From assembly GCA_963854835.1 (NCBI GenBank), contig OY978525.1:122083240-122147239 (forward strand): a stretch of DNA of 64,000 nucleotides. The letters run 5' to 3'. A model generated the notes under the pieces. It was not told the DNA's origin and made no database searches. It was given only the letters and a program-made list of their open reading frames with translations. This document shows, piece by piece, positions 35,591 through 47,614 of the stretch. Numbering within the stretch: the stretch's first letter is position 1; every line of letters starts with the position of its first letter. A program made the position numbers and the translations under genes. Source of the stretch: Megamerina dolium (lineage: Eukaryota > Arthropoda > Insecta > Diptera > Megamerinidae).

Positions 35591-36402
35591 AATTAGTAGT
35601 ATATGCAAAAATTGTTTCTCGAAAAGTGGAAATAAAAGAAAAGTTGGATATTCGAGTAAACTTTTTATATACAAATCTACATATGCAGGGTATAGTTTGG
35701 TCGGCCCCAGCCGACTGTAAGGAGATTTTTATATCATATTTGTTTATTATAGTGCAATTTATATGTGCTCTCCTTTACTTGGTTTTATATTTATGTGCAC
35801 TCTTATTTGCGAATTACAGTTTCATTAAAGCTTACACACACATAAAATACAACGAGAATGGATTTTTTGCTCTTAAAAATGCTACAACTGAAATTGGAGA
35901 TGATAAACCCCCACACTACAATATGACACTCATACTAAAGTGGATGTCTTTATTTATATTGTATAATATGTATGTTTGTATGATTTTGACCAACAATAAC
36001 AAAAATTGCTGACACAATTATTGTTGTGTATGCTCTGTAATTACCATTGTGTGATATTTTGTTTTTGTATTGTAAAATAATAGTACAAATGACGAACGAG
36101 ATCAAAAGGAAGGAGATAAAAAACAACTTTTATGAAAAAAGCACAAAGTGTAAGACAAATTATTCTAATAGATTTTGAATAGGCTCAGCATCGTCGACTT
36201 CTGAACAGTCTCCAGATTCAAGAAGGTATAAAAATACTAAATAAGTCCGATTTCGATGGCTATTTTCCTTCATACACAAAAATACCGTGGGACATTTTTT
36301 ATGGTAAAAAACCTTCTAATGGCGTAGGTGTTACTTAAGAAATTTCACTTATTTTCCAACCAATATAATTTTTCACATGAACGACGAATTAAAAAATTGT
36401 CC

Positions 36403-36555
36403 TCAATAGCCTGATGTGTCATAATTCAGTTCGTCTGTCACAATTAGATTGGCGCTACTAAATGTATGGCTATTAGCACCATCTTCTGATAAAAAATCGA
36501 TGATACCTTTTATTTCACCCAATACTATGTCGTAATATAATGGAACTTTGCAGGC
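36403..36555 (-). pseudogene. Unidentified coding-like relic
   Basis: After a good acceptor-like CTTTGTTTACTTAG, the minus strand is open for 50 codons (ACKVPLYYDIVLGEIKGIID, then SEDGANSHTFSSANLIV) and stops at TGA. The composition looks protein-like, with acidic residues and a mixed core, unlike the neighbouring frames. No donor or continuation was found. It may be an exon-like piece of a DNA transposon or a lost gene. I do not recognise the family. Confidence 0.3.
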
Positions 36556-39500
36556 CTAAGTAAACAAAGCGGGGCAATTATTTAATATTAAAAACCTAAA
36601 GATATAATACTAATTTACGAATAAGTGTCTGCTTCAATATGAGGCTCTTAGAAGATTTATTGAATAATTTATTGGAAATAAAAATAAATTGCCATTAGAA
36701 TGGTAAAAATATTAAACATTATTGATTTACGGAAAACCAAGGGAAAAAACAACAACACCAATAATCACTCAATTTAATTTGACCACCATAGCAACAAATT
36801 GAATCATACATAAGTATACTAGTAAATTAATCAATCACAATGTGTTTGTTCATATGTCTTAAGTTATATGCACACAAAATGGAAAAATATAAGCAAACAA
36901 AAACCAACAAAAAATACTTTATATTTCAATACCTTCATCATGAGGGTCAGTTAGCCGCTTTTTAAAGGATTTTATTTCTATATGATCGATTATAAATTCA
37001 TGTACTCGAACAAGTGTATGTATGGCTCACCGAAACACAAAAACAGTAGCAATAAAGATACAAAAAAATGTAAAAAAGGTCAAGATTAAAATATTCAAAA
37101 TTGAAATGATGTCTTATGAATTTAATATTACCTTTGCTATCACAAACACATAGGACACTTTGTATAGGTTTTCAATTTTATCTGAATTGAATATTGTGAA
37201 ATTCTTCAATTATACTTTATTAAAATTTATCCGCATTCGAATGTAAAAATACATTATTCATAAATTTTAAAAAATAACAATTTTACATAGAAATAACTAT
37301 TCTGAATATAATTATATCCAATTACACATTTTTTTCTTAAGAAATAAGAATCAATTGCATATCATATCATATTTGGTAAAAGAAAATAATAAAAGTACTA
37401 GATGTACTAAAATGCACTGCCATTTAAAATATTCCATTATGTTGAAAAATGAAGTGATAGAAAATGATATAAAATATTTGAAGGCAAATACAATGCGTAT
37501 TCAAAAGAATAACTTTAATCCCTCAACAATAGGGTCAATAAGAACATATGCGGTTAGTACAAATCAGCACTATCGGTTATTACAAAATGGAACTACCAAA
37601 AATATGTGAGATTCACCACTTTGACAACATAGCTATTAAGCAGCCTCTTTCTTGCTGATTATTTGTCCTCAATTTATAAAAAAGAGCTTGAGGGTAGGAA
37701 ACATATACCCTCCGATTTTCACGATTTGACAGTGCGATAGAAGAGCTAACCAAGCCCTTCGAAGTGCACTCAAGCGGAGCGAATTTTAGGATCCGTTGAA
37801 AAGTGGAGCACCGTATGCCTAGTTCAGCACCACAAATTATTACAGTCCTACAAAATGAAGGAAACCACAGTCAGTTATATGATATAGAGATATAATTTTT
37901 AGATAACCTTCAACAAAAAAACTTCAATTCAACCACTGAATTACTCATGCATTTGCATAATCAGGTAGGAGCATGTTTACTTGAACGTATACGTTAATTT
38001 ACATAATTTAGCCATACATGCTGCTTTACAATGCATCATTTCAATAACATTATTACTTACTAGATATATACTGCCTGCATGTATGTATTAATGCAAAGTA
38101 TACTATTATAATATGTACTCATTAAATATACTCTCTTCTGCAGTGATCAAGCATCCATTTCCTTGCGATTGCTCAATGTAATCAAACCAAGCAACCAACT
38201 AACCAACCAACCATCTACCTCTTCATCGTTCAGAGCTCAAACTAACCTCAATAAAAATTATGATTGCAATTATCCAGTCATTCCAGTTAAACATTTTAGT
38301 TTGGCGATATTTCTGGGTGCTGGCTGATGGAAGTACGACAGTTGGTAGTGTGACTGTCATCATCAGAATATGTTACTGTCGAACATTTTCCTCAAATTAT
38401 ATATAAGCCGTTTCACCGCTATGTCGTATAAATGTAAATTTATACTTAGTGTAGAAAAATATAGAATTATGTGTGTGTGTAAATGAAAGGCGAAATAGAG
38501 TAGAAAATAACAAGTATCTACATATAGGGGAAAGAAGCATAGCATTTGATGGGTTTTACTTATGAGACGTTAAATTCGGCTCAGTGATAATTTTGATGAT
38601 ATTTTTCTGAAGCACTAAACAACTGGATCAAAACCAAGAGAAAAATGCCTGATTTTTTTGTAGTAAAGAAAAACAGTGTTTCTTGTCGCCATTATTCTGG
38701 ACTTAATATTAATATTCTAACAACAGATACATATAAGCAAAGGTCTAATAAACATATTGATAAAGAACAGCGGCATGGTTCGCTAGATCCGGGCAGTGAC
38801 CGGCCCACAAATACCTATTATGGGTCACAATTTAACTCACAGCGCCGTTTTAAAACTGGTTACATATTGAACACTGGTTTATTTGTAGTTTGGAAGTTCT
38901 AGCAAATTCTTCAGATTAAGTGTTTATCAATTCGATTGATTGTATAGAATCTACTAATCCGAAAATGTATGTCTTTTCCGCACCAGAGCGGGATATTCGC
39001 AAAGAAAATCTAGTCGAGTTACCTCAGGTAAACAGTGGTATATTCATCAACGCATCTGTGCATATTGCGAAAGGAATTTATATTCGAAAATTTATTTAAA
39101 ACCTGTATAAAAAACAAAACATTTCAACGACCTAAAATTAATAATATCGTAGTTTGTTTTGAGCCCCTTTTAACTTCAAATAAATGATATCAGTATAAAA
39201 CTTGTCATCAGCGAAATTTGTAAGTAAATCAACTGCTCCATTTTACGAACTTTCCTAGCATATAGACCTTTTCACTATACATTATTATAGACACTTATTA
39301 CATGCGCGCATAATGTTGCACTTAAAAATGCAGCCAACTGTTATATTTTTGCTTATGCAAATACTAACAACAAATAAATAAAAAAACAACACAAAAGATA
39401 ATGTGGAGCGGGGTACGTTGAAAATACATAAATATGTTAAAATCATGTTCGTATACCTACTCCTATATGTGTAGTAACACATATCCACATTTTGAGCGCA

Positions 39501-40047
39501 TATTATATTCCTCTACTTAGTCTATGAAATTTATGCTGAAATGTATATGTATGCAATATGTATGTATACATATTGCACATAATGTCATTTGCCACGTGTA
39601 CATCTTTCCTAACCCGTTTTTAATAACCGTTCCTTTAAAGTAGGCAGTTCTAACTTTGAAAAATTGTGAAAAATTAACTGATAAACATATTCGAAAAATA
39701 AAAGCAATAGATGCGTCATTCTGTTGGCAGAAAATTTATATCATTTTGAAATTGAGTATCGAGCTTTTGTTAACATATTAGTAAACAATTTTAAAGGACT
39801 AACTCTATTTCTAATGTATGTGGTGCCTTTAACACAAAATAGCAAATCAAGTTAAGTCAACCTATAAGTTGAAACATCGATTTAAATTTATACATATTCA
39901 ATGTGATTTAATGATATTTATTTTTACTAATGAATTGCTTTGAAGCGTTGCTCTAAAGCAACATCTCGCCCAGGAAGTCGAAAATATTTTATAAAAATGC
40001 GATCCACAAAAATTGGTTTCTGTTACGTCAAGCTCTGCGATTGCAAA

Positions 40048-40106
40048 TATAAAAGGACGAACCTTCGAGTGATCACCTTCATTTGCGATAGACGTTCACT
40101 CGAGAG
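40048..40106 (+). promoter_or_regulatory. TATA/Inr core promoter with a tiny first exon
   Basis: TATAAAAG starts at 40048, and TTCATTT (matching the arthropod initiator TCAKTY) places +1 at 40081, 33 bp downstream. Only 26 nt later there is a strong donor, CGAGAG|GTAAGT (40107). An 8-bp inverted repeat (TCGAGTGA/TCACTCGA) brackets the start. It points right, against the STAC-like gene. It could serve an antisense or nested transcript, or be the promoter of an unrecognised LTR. No coding exon was found downstream. Confidence 0.35.
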
Positions 40107-43008
40107 GTAAGTCTGATGTAAGTGATCGTGGACGGCGATGGTGGCCCGATTTCTTAAGTGTAATACCTTTTTTCATAATAGCATACTAGATGAACAGCGA
40201 TAAATGTTTTAGTTGAACAGTACCAAACTGGTCACTAATTTACTCATCATTTTATTTCATTAAAATTCTTCATTGTACTTTAATTTTATTCAAGGTTTAG
40301 CTGCATATTTTTTCTCTTGAAATTAGTAAAATTAACGTTTTTGATACACGATTTTATAATATCCTATAAATAACTTTAAAACCAGTTATTACTAAGTACA
40401 AGAATAATTTAAATTTAGCTTTCATATTTCTTTTCTTCTCTGTTTTATTGTTGCTTTTCTCGATTTTATTTGCAAGAGACACACGATCACAAAAAAATTT
40501 GCATACTTATGTAATATACATATACGAATAAAACGAAAGAGAGATGTTTTAAAAATCCCCATTTTTATTTAAATAAAAGAAAATATTTTGGCGAGAAAAT
40601 GCATATATTAAATATAGATTTATAAAAGGGTATGTGTATGTAACTTGCCAATAATATTTGCACATTGAACAAAAAAACACAAAATTCACTATGAGTTTGC
40701 TAGGAAAATGGGCTTCCGTTTCAGATGAGAAATGTAATCAGTTTTATTCAAATATGCGTATTATCCACCTCCAATATTATTATTTTTCTTAGTGTGATAT
40801 TATTCAAATAATCTTTTTAAATTTAAATTATATTAACACAGTTCTCATACATATACGCCTTCTACTACTACTTCCCTTTCTGATATTATGTGAAGTACTG
40901 AACTCAAAAATGGTGTGAAAATTCATCTGTAATGATGCTTGTTATGCAATATATGTTACATACACCTACAAGTTCACGAGTATGATTGATGTGACGTAAA
41001 GGAGAATGTAGAAAGATAGCGATTGAATCAACGAATGATGGTATATACTATTGCTGATGTTCAGCAAAAAGATGTTCATGTAATAAAAAGCACAAATACT
41101 TTTGCTCTGCAAAATAAAATTCGAGTGCGAAAACATACCCATGTATGTATGTGCAGGAAATCGATTGAAATCATATGAAAGTCACGTAGCATATAGTACA
41201 CGATCATACTTAAGCTTAGCATACACTCAAGTGACGAGTTTAACAGCACAGAAAAGACAAGACACAACTCCAAGGCAAAATTAAGAGAATCAAAACAAAT
41301 AAAATGAAAAACAGAAGTCAAAGTGTTTCAGTGTAGCTTATAACGAACGTTAAGTTATATTTAACTAAGTTATGTTGCTTGTACGAGTTACACGTTGCAG
41401 CTTGTCACCGCGCGTGTGTGTGTGTACATATGAACACTACAGGTGCTCTTGTGACCAAGCGACATTTATTTGAATGCACAAACTTAAAGTGTCATTACCA
41501 CACACAGCATCAGTAGCAGCAGAATGTAAATAAGTTCTGTAGGTTGGATACTTGACTTCTTCATCGTCATAAGCATCACCATCCTCCTCTTCTTGTTACT
41601 TTTACTATGTAGGTACTGTACTGTTTACTATATAGGTACTGTGCATTTACCATAGATATTTACATATGAGTAACTAGAAGATGGATTTTAAGCATTTTAA
41701 AATAGTTTACACTTCAAAAGTCTTAATGTTTATACACTCTTATGTATTTTTAGGATACAATGAACATTTTTGCACATTTTACTGAGTATAATCAATGAAC
41801 AATGATTCCATTTCAATTAGATTTTTTCCATATGTATGACTCATTTGAAAAAGGGGAACTTATTTTGAGCATGTTGATCACATGCGATTAACTATGTTTA
41901 TGATTAACTATGACATAAGCAAACTATTTTCTAAAGTCTTGTTGAATTCTATTGTTTAATTCTATTGTTCAACTAAGTACGTCATGTTGGACTGAAAAAC
42001 ATAAATGTTGATTCATATGCCAACATTATTTGACTCCAATCACTGCAATTGTTTTGCATAAAACAATAATAGTGTTTTTAATAAAATGCTGCTACACTTC
42101 CTCCAGTTAATGTACAACAATGCAATTAAATGAAACAACATTAATTATAAGTTGTTCCATGAAGACTTACTAATGATAATTATGATGATTATGATGATTA
42201 GGATATATCTTGCATCCAAGGAAATGATTTGATGAATGTCAAGAACAAAAATTAAATGTTTCTGTATTTGAAAATTTACACTCAAATATTGTATAAATAT
42301 TGTATAAAAACTAATAAATAAGTATTTTATACGTCAAATGATGGCCAGTGTTCTACATATAAGAGATCCACTGTCCACGCTTACGCGAACATTCCAGTTT
42401 AAATCTTACAACGAAACTTAGATACTGAAAAGACATCCATAACAAAAATAGCTTAGTAGTATTACTATTTCCTGTAAGATAATATTTTATTCTTGGCAAC
42501 GAAATAAAATTGCAAAGAAAACCTTTGTTCACAAATAAGCCCATATATACCATTAGAGTGGTATATTTTCATATTAAATGTTGCTCATACGTCGTGAGTA
42601 GAACCGTGTTTAAATTTTCACACTATTAACTCAGCCGAAAGAGTGAAAGAAAAAATTGAAAAAGTCAACATTTAATTATAAATACTTGTCAATTACACTT
42701 GGAAAAACTTTGCCGCTGATTGAGTATTTTAGATAAACGCAAAAAGCGGCAATTGCGATGAGCCTCCAACACAGTAGCAGCGATTGAAAATAAACATTTT
42801 AATTTATTTTGTACACAAATGGCACCAGACCATATGTTAATCAACACTCTCAGAGATCATTACATACATACAATAACACAAACACAAAAATAAATAAGCA
42901 GATAAGCAGATGAGAAGCGTGACAAGGATATTGAAAGAGCAGAAAAGCATAATCAGCACAAATTTTGAAGCAATTAATACAATATAAAATAGAAAGAAAC
43001 AAAGATAC

Positions 43009-43086
43009 CTGCTGCCAATGGTATCCATCGCATATACAGAAGAGGTTCTCGCCGAACAGATTCAGCATACGGCTTAAGGTAGCCAT
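43009..43086 (-). CDS. Candidate first coding exon of the STAC-like gene
   Basis: The minus strand gives ATG followed by MATLSRMLNLFGENLFCICD and then GYHWQQ, ending CAGCAG|GTATCT in phase 0. That is exactly the phase required by the next exon at 14765 (AAA GAG...). The 78-nt segment is richer in GC than its surroundings. The open frame continues upstream to 43200, so an earlier ATG is possible. The alternative is an internal exon, but no acceptor is evident nearby. It is 28 kb from the next exon, so it could also be one of several alternative first exons. Confidence 0.4.
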
Positions 43087-44290
43087 ATATACGGTTGGAT
43101 CAGGTACATGAATATTCAGTAAAGGGGAGAGAAAAAGGTGTGAGACCCCAAAGACAAAGTTGTCTTGATAATAGTAATATGTATCAAGCACCACCAGCAA
43201 TGCTCTTTCTGTACCACACGGATATCGCCAAGAGCAAATATTACCTTATGTTTAAAGCATATTTTTCGTCCCCATTATTTAATGTGATTTAGCAGATAAA
43301 TGTGTGTAAATACGACTATAGTATACATACTTTATGAACCAGGGCATTTGCCAGACTGATGATGATGCGCCCTTATATGTGGAAATGTATATGCGTGTAT
43401 GTATGTTAATGTCGTGCTCCAAAAAATTCATTAATCACTGTCAAATGTTAGTCTCTATCCTTTTGCACTTTCTTTTTCGTAGTTGTAATTTTCCATGAAT
43501 ACCGCCCATTTTTAAATGCCACCATCGTCGTTGTATTGTCTACTTCCGCACATAATCGGACATGACATGTAGTCGTTATTCCGTAAAGGTATATTGTTGC
43601 TTTAACGTTTTTGCATTTTTTCTTGGCATTTCCAAGTGTTTCACCGTATATTATCTAAATGCTATATATATATATGTATTATATGTGTGTGGAAGTATAT
43701 GCATATTATGTAATTGATGTGTGTGCTACTGTGGCAATCACCTTAGCATAAATACATTAACATGGATTAAATTTAAAGTTTTCTGTGAGATATATCCAAA
43801 AAAAAAAACAGAAGAAAAATTAGAAAAATAAAAACGTTTAATTCAGTTCAGAAGAGAAATAAAATAATTTTTGCACAATTAACTAAAGTTTTTTATTTAA
43901 GATATTTTATTTTATTGGCACCTTTTAGGGAAATACGTGACGTTAATATGGACTTTGTGGTCTCAAAACCGCCTTGCAATGAGTCGAATAAAGTACCATA
44001 GGCGAAAAGAAATGGTGGCTAAAATTTTTTTGTCTACATTGATCATTTGAGCTGTACTGATTTGATCCTTTTCAATGTATGCTATATAGAGAAATTATTG
44101 ACTTCAAATACTTATTTCGGAATACGGTGTTCCTGTAAAGTTCATTAGACTTTGGAGAATAACATTGTATAACTCCCGTTGCGCAGTGCAAATTGGGAAG
44201 GACCTTTCACCGCCGTTTAATATCGAACGGGGTTTCAGATAAGCTGATTCGTTATCGTCCGACTTCTTTAATCCTATTATAGCGAAAGTA

Positions 44291-44354
44291 GTACGAGCTG
44301 TTATCTACAACATAATGGCACTAATTTCAACGAAAGTGTCATAGTGTATGTCGA
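44291..44354 (+). repeat. Dispersed repeat family D, copy 2
   Basis: See 22500-22572. The shared core includes ACATAATGGCACTA and GAAAGTGTCAT. Confidence 0.55.
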
Positions 44355-46329
44355 CTATATTGAGACATGGTATCAACCTTTCTTCAAGCAGTACGTGAAC
44401 GATTTTTGCAAAGAATATTTGAGTCTTACTTCTAACCATCAAAATATTAGTTGGTCTATTTCCAAATTAACATACACTAAATTTGTTTGGACCAACACAT
44501 CTATTTCGGGCAAATTTAGTAAAAAATTTACACATATTCATGAACATTCATTAGTTAATTAGATCCAAAGGTAAACAAATTAACGTAAAACAAATAATAA
44601 TTTGTATATATCTATTAGATGTTATTTTACACTTAACCTTTCGAGTAAATAGAAAAATATATGTTTTATTACGGACTTGAAATAAAAAGCAAGAAAATGT
44701 ATACAAATTTTATATATAACGACACAAATTTCCAATCAGCATCACCATCATCATATTTAATATTATCGCCGACAGTATCAGCATCTACCAAGTGCAATGA
44801 AACGAATACCAATAAAGTACGCACCAGCTGCATCACCTTTTAATCAACCACTTTTGTTAACAAATACACTCAAACATGCATACACATACACACACGAGAG
44901 TACCTACTTGTGTAAATCCATAAACAATTCGTATAATTATAACAATTTATACTCCAACGCTGAACGGAAATATTTGAATAATGAATTTTTCATGAGCATT
45001 TCAGACAGCGCACTGAGATGTTATAACGTAGAGTCCATCCAGTTAGCAAAATCATCATCATTATCAATGCTTTTACTACTTTTCTACTTTTCAGCTTTAC
45101 GTGTTATTTGTCATTTATGTTTCTATTCACCGTAACTCCCGCACGCGGCCTCATCATATTCTTCCCTTTTAGGTATCGGCCACGGCGCTCAATATATTGT
45201 AAGTATTGTAAGCATATAACCTCAGGCATATACATTATCTGCATAATAATAATGGCATGGAAGAAGCATAGAAATCTGCTATGGATTTTCAAGTATACAC
45301 AAGTATGTAGTAGAATCGTATGCAAAATGCGTACGAAATAATAAGATTATAAAAGAAATGATAACAACAGCAAAAACGAAATAGATGGAGAATAAAGAAA
45401 TTAATAAAAGACTATATAATAAAACAAGATAATCAAGATGACGGTAGATTGGTGCGTCATGTACGTACTATATGGCAGAAAGCAAATGGAATAATGGTGA
45501 TCAAACCATTTTTTTAAAACGCAATATTTAGTATAAACTCCATTAATTTTTTCTGTTCAATTTCACTTATTTTCTTTCGTTTGATTCTTGATTATGTGTT
45601 CACCTACAAAACCCGGGACTTTAAATACAATGTATTGCCTATTTTCAAGATACAAACGATACCAGACTTACCTAATAATATAGGAGGTAGTTATATTTTC
45701 TATTTTATTATTTGTTGAATGTTAAATGTTTAATTTTGGCCAACGTATTATATTTTAAGTATGTGAGGTAGGATGTATTCATAGCTACCATAGTGCAAAT
45801 CCATAAATTTTCCATTGTCGCCAACCATTTGCAGGAAACATTTGCAATTCGCTGTCATAGCCCCTGTTATGTAGCTGTGGTATTGGTTGTTGGCATTATT
45901 AAAACTAGTATACTCGAATGAATAACGCTTACAGCATTATTAAGTTTATGCACTCTCGGGAATGTAGCATCAGAAAAAAGCGAATTATATATTTCCTCTC
46001 GGTATATGAAATTATGGTATGTAGATATGAATGTGTGTATTACCGAGGTTGGTATATCAGTAAGTTAATTATTTAGTTGCAAGGGAGTTCTTCGAGGATA
46101 ATGTCAGTTTTCAATGGAGTGCAAAAAAGTGAATAAAACACATATAATAAATACTAACAAATTAAAATAATCGATTGGTGATCCTATATTAAATATAAAT
46201 ATAAGAAATCAACCGAATAAAATAATTTAAAAGAATAACAGGAACAATAAAAACATTTACATCGTGTCTGGATTAAAATATCTCCCTAGAATCCTACCAA
46301 CTTTTTATATCGTATATTGTACTGTGTAT

Positions 46330-46385
46330 TAGAAGAGAACTACTCATTATATTAACCCATTTCGAATGGCTGAACTTGTGCAGAA
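46330..46385 (-). mobile_element. Degenerate tRNA-SINE fragment
   Basis: The plus strand reads TTAGAAGAGAACTACTCATT, then TTTCGAATGGCTGAACTTGTG. This aligns with the SINE segment AGAAGGGACCTACTTATT through TTCCGAACGGCAGAACACTTGTG. It is short and diverged, so the call is moderate. Confidence 0.45.
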
Positions 46386-47578
46386 AAATGGGTCCATACA
46401 TAGCTATAGACACAAAATTGAGTTTAGTTGTAACCACGTTTTATTTCTTTGTTAATTATATATAATACGGCTTTGACGAGGTTACCGCATAATTCAAAGA
46501 AAACCCCAGTCTAAAGCCTATTAAAGAGAACCCGCAAACATATTATCCACCTTTTAATTATTGTATCATTTAACAGTCGCCGAATGATCTGCTCTGTATT
46601 CCATTAAGCTCTAAGGCTCATTAATTTCCTTTATAAATCTGCTTCGGTGCTTCTAAAGTGCATCCTTGTATTTATATGGTGCCCTTGTCCTCATTTATAT
46701 ATGTATGTCAATTTCGCTAACTACTTTGTAGATAGCTACATATTACAGGACCGCAATTTTCAATTAGCTAAAAGCACATTTTAAGTAAAGCATAACATAC
46801 GTGAAGCAATGTTAATGTGTTGTAAGCTGTCTATAATGCGCTTATCATAAGTCTATCATAATTACCGAATTATTTCGAAATCTAAACCATACTTTGTAGC
46901 AAAATCAAATTATTAATACGTAATGTATTATATGTATTATCTCCATCATTATCAAGCACAGTTTTACCTTTTTCCGCAAATCCTCATTAGCATTATTATG
47001 AAAACCCCAAGTTCGTGAAAAAATGTGCCCCAATGTGCCTCCTTACATTTTCTGCCGGTTCTGGGGTTATTTGAACCCAATGGCCTATGGGAATAAACCA
47101 GACTTTCTTTGCTTTAAGAGTCAATATTCATAGAAACAGTTTCTGCAAAAGAAGCCGTGGAGCCCATTTCAATGATGTTTCATTCAAAACTTAACAGCAT
47201 CAATAGTACTTCACATTGAATAAAAACATTTGAATTTCCTCAAAATAAGTGTTTTTTTTTCAAAAGAAAAGATATTGCGCTATATGACAAGCGCCGTACT
47301 TTCAAAGTTAAAATTGTTCAACAGAACAAAAAATTTAAAATATCAATTGTAAATGAACATGAGCGAAACACAAATTTGTCTTTCAACTTCAATAATTTGT
47401 TTTATTTTCATTTCCCCCTCCCCTTTCCATACCCTTTTGTTTATTTTGTTGTTGTTTTCACATACATTTATTGAAAGCTTTCGAACAACTGAATTATACT
47501 AGGGTAGTTATAAGTGAAAAAAAAAAGTGAAACAGAATCGCAAAAATATAGCAATAAAAACAATGACAGAGCAGCATC

Positions 47579-47614
47579 CCAGCCAGCCAGCCAGCCAACC
47601 AACCAACCAACCAC
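47579..47614. repeat. (AGCC)n(AACC)n microsatellite
   Basis: About four AGCC units are followed by about five AACC units. A shorter AACC patch lies near 38190-38213. Confidence 0.9.

Larger units (their letters stand above)
34135..35730 (+). mobile_element. mini-me/DINE-1-like non-autonomous element, copy 1 (1.6 kb)
   Basis: The body begins TATACCCTGCATAATGC and has the inverted counterpart CATATGCAGGGTATAG near the right end, followed by GGTCGGCCCCAGCCGACTG, a hairpin (GTCGG..CCGAC), and AAGGAGATTTTT. It contains a (GTCY)n tract at 34275-34321 and tandem units of about 297 bp, each with CCACGCCCA and CCCATACAAA motifs. The nearly identical inverted copy at 62139-63421 defines the boundaries. 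A (GTCY)n tract is described for mini-me and DINE-1-type dipteran elements, and the hairpin near the 3' end would suit a Helitron relative. The 173-codon frame at its right end is chance. Confidence 0.75.
14766..43008 (-). other. Probable 28-kb first intron of the STAC-like gene
   Basis: This span lies between the candidate first coding exon (43009-43086, donor CAGCAG|GTATCT) and the exon at 14617-14765. It holds most of the SINE copies, two mariner relics, an IS630-like relic, a (GTCY)n element, the palindrome cluster at 15.2 kb and a plus-strand promoter candidate at 40.05 kb. I could not find other exons within it. The stretches 19.2-22.4, 23.6-25.5, 27.0-27.5, 28.0-29.2, 29.4-31.3, 36.6-40.0 and 40.1-43.0 kb show no recognisable gene. 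The intron claim depends on the first exon being real. Confidence 0.4.

Noticed and set aside
35491..36012. 173-codon plus-strand open frame
   Set aside because: It begins inside the (GTCY)n element and runs by chance into flanking AT-rich DNA. The same start is found in the copy at 62137-62379 with a different end.
37650..37740. Short plus-strand frame LADYLSSIYKKELEGRKHIP
   Set aside because: It could be retroelement debris, but it is only about 30 codons with no diagnostic motif.
38645..39040. Coding-like patches (HGSLDPGSDRPTNTYYGSQ; PERDIRKENLVELPQ followed by GTAAAC)
   Set aside because: The composition is suggestive, but no paired splice sites, conserved motif or consistent phase was found. 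Too weak to annotate.
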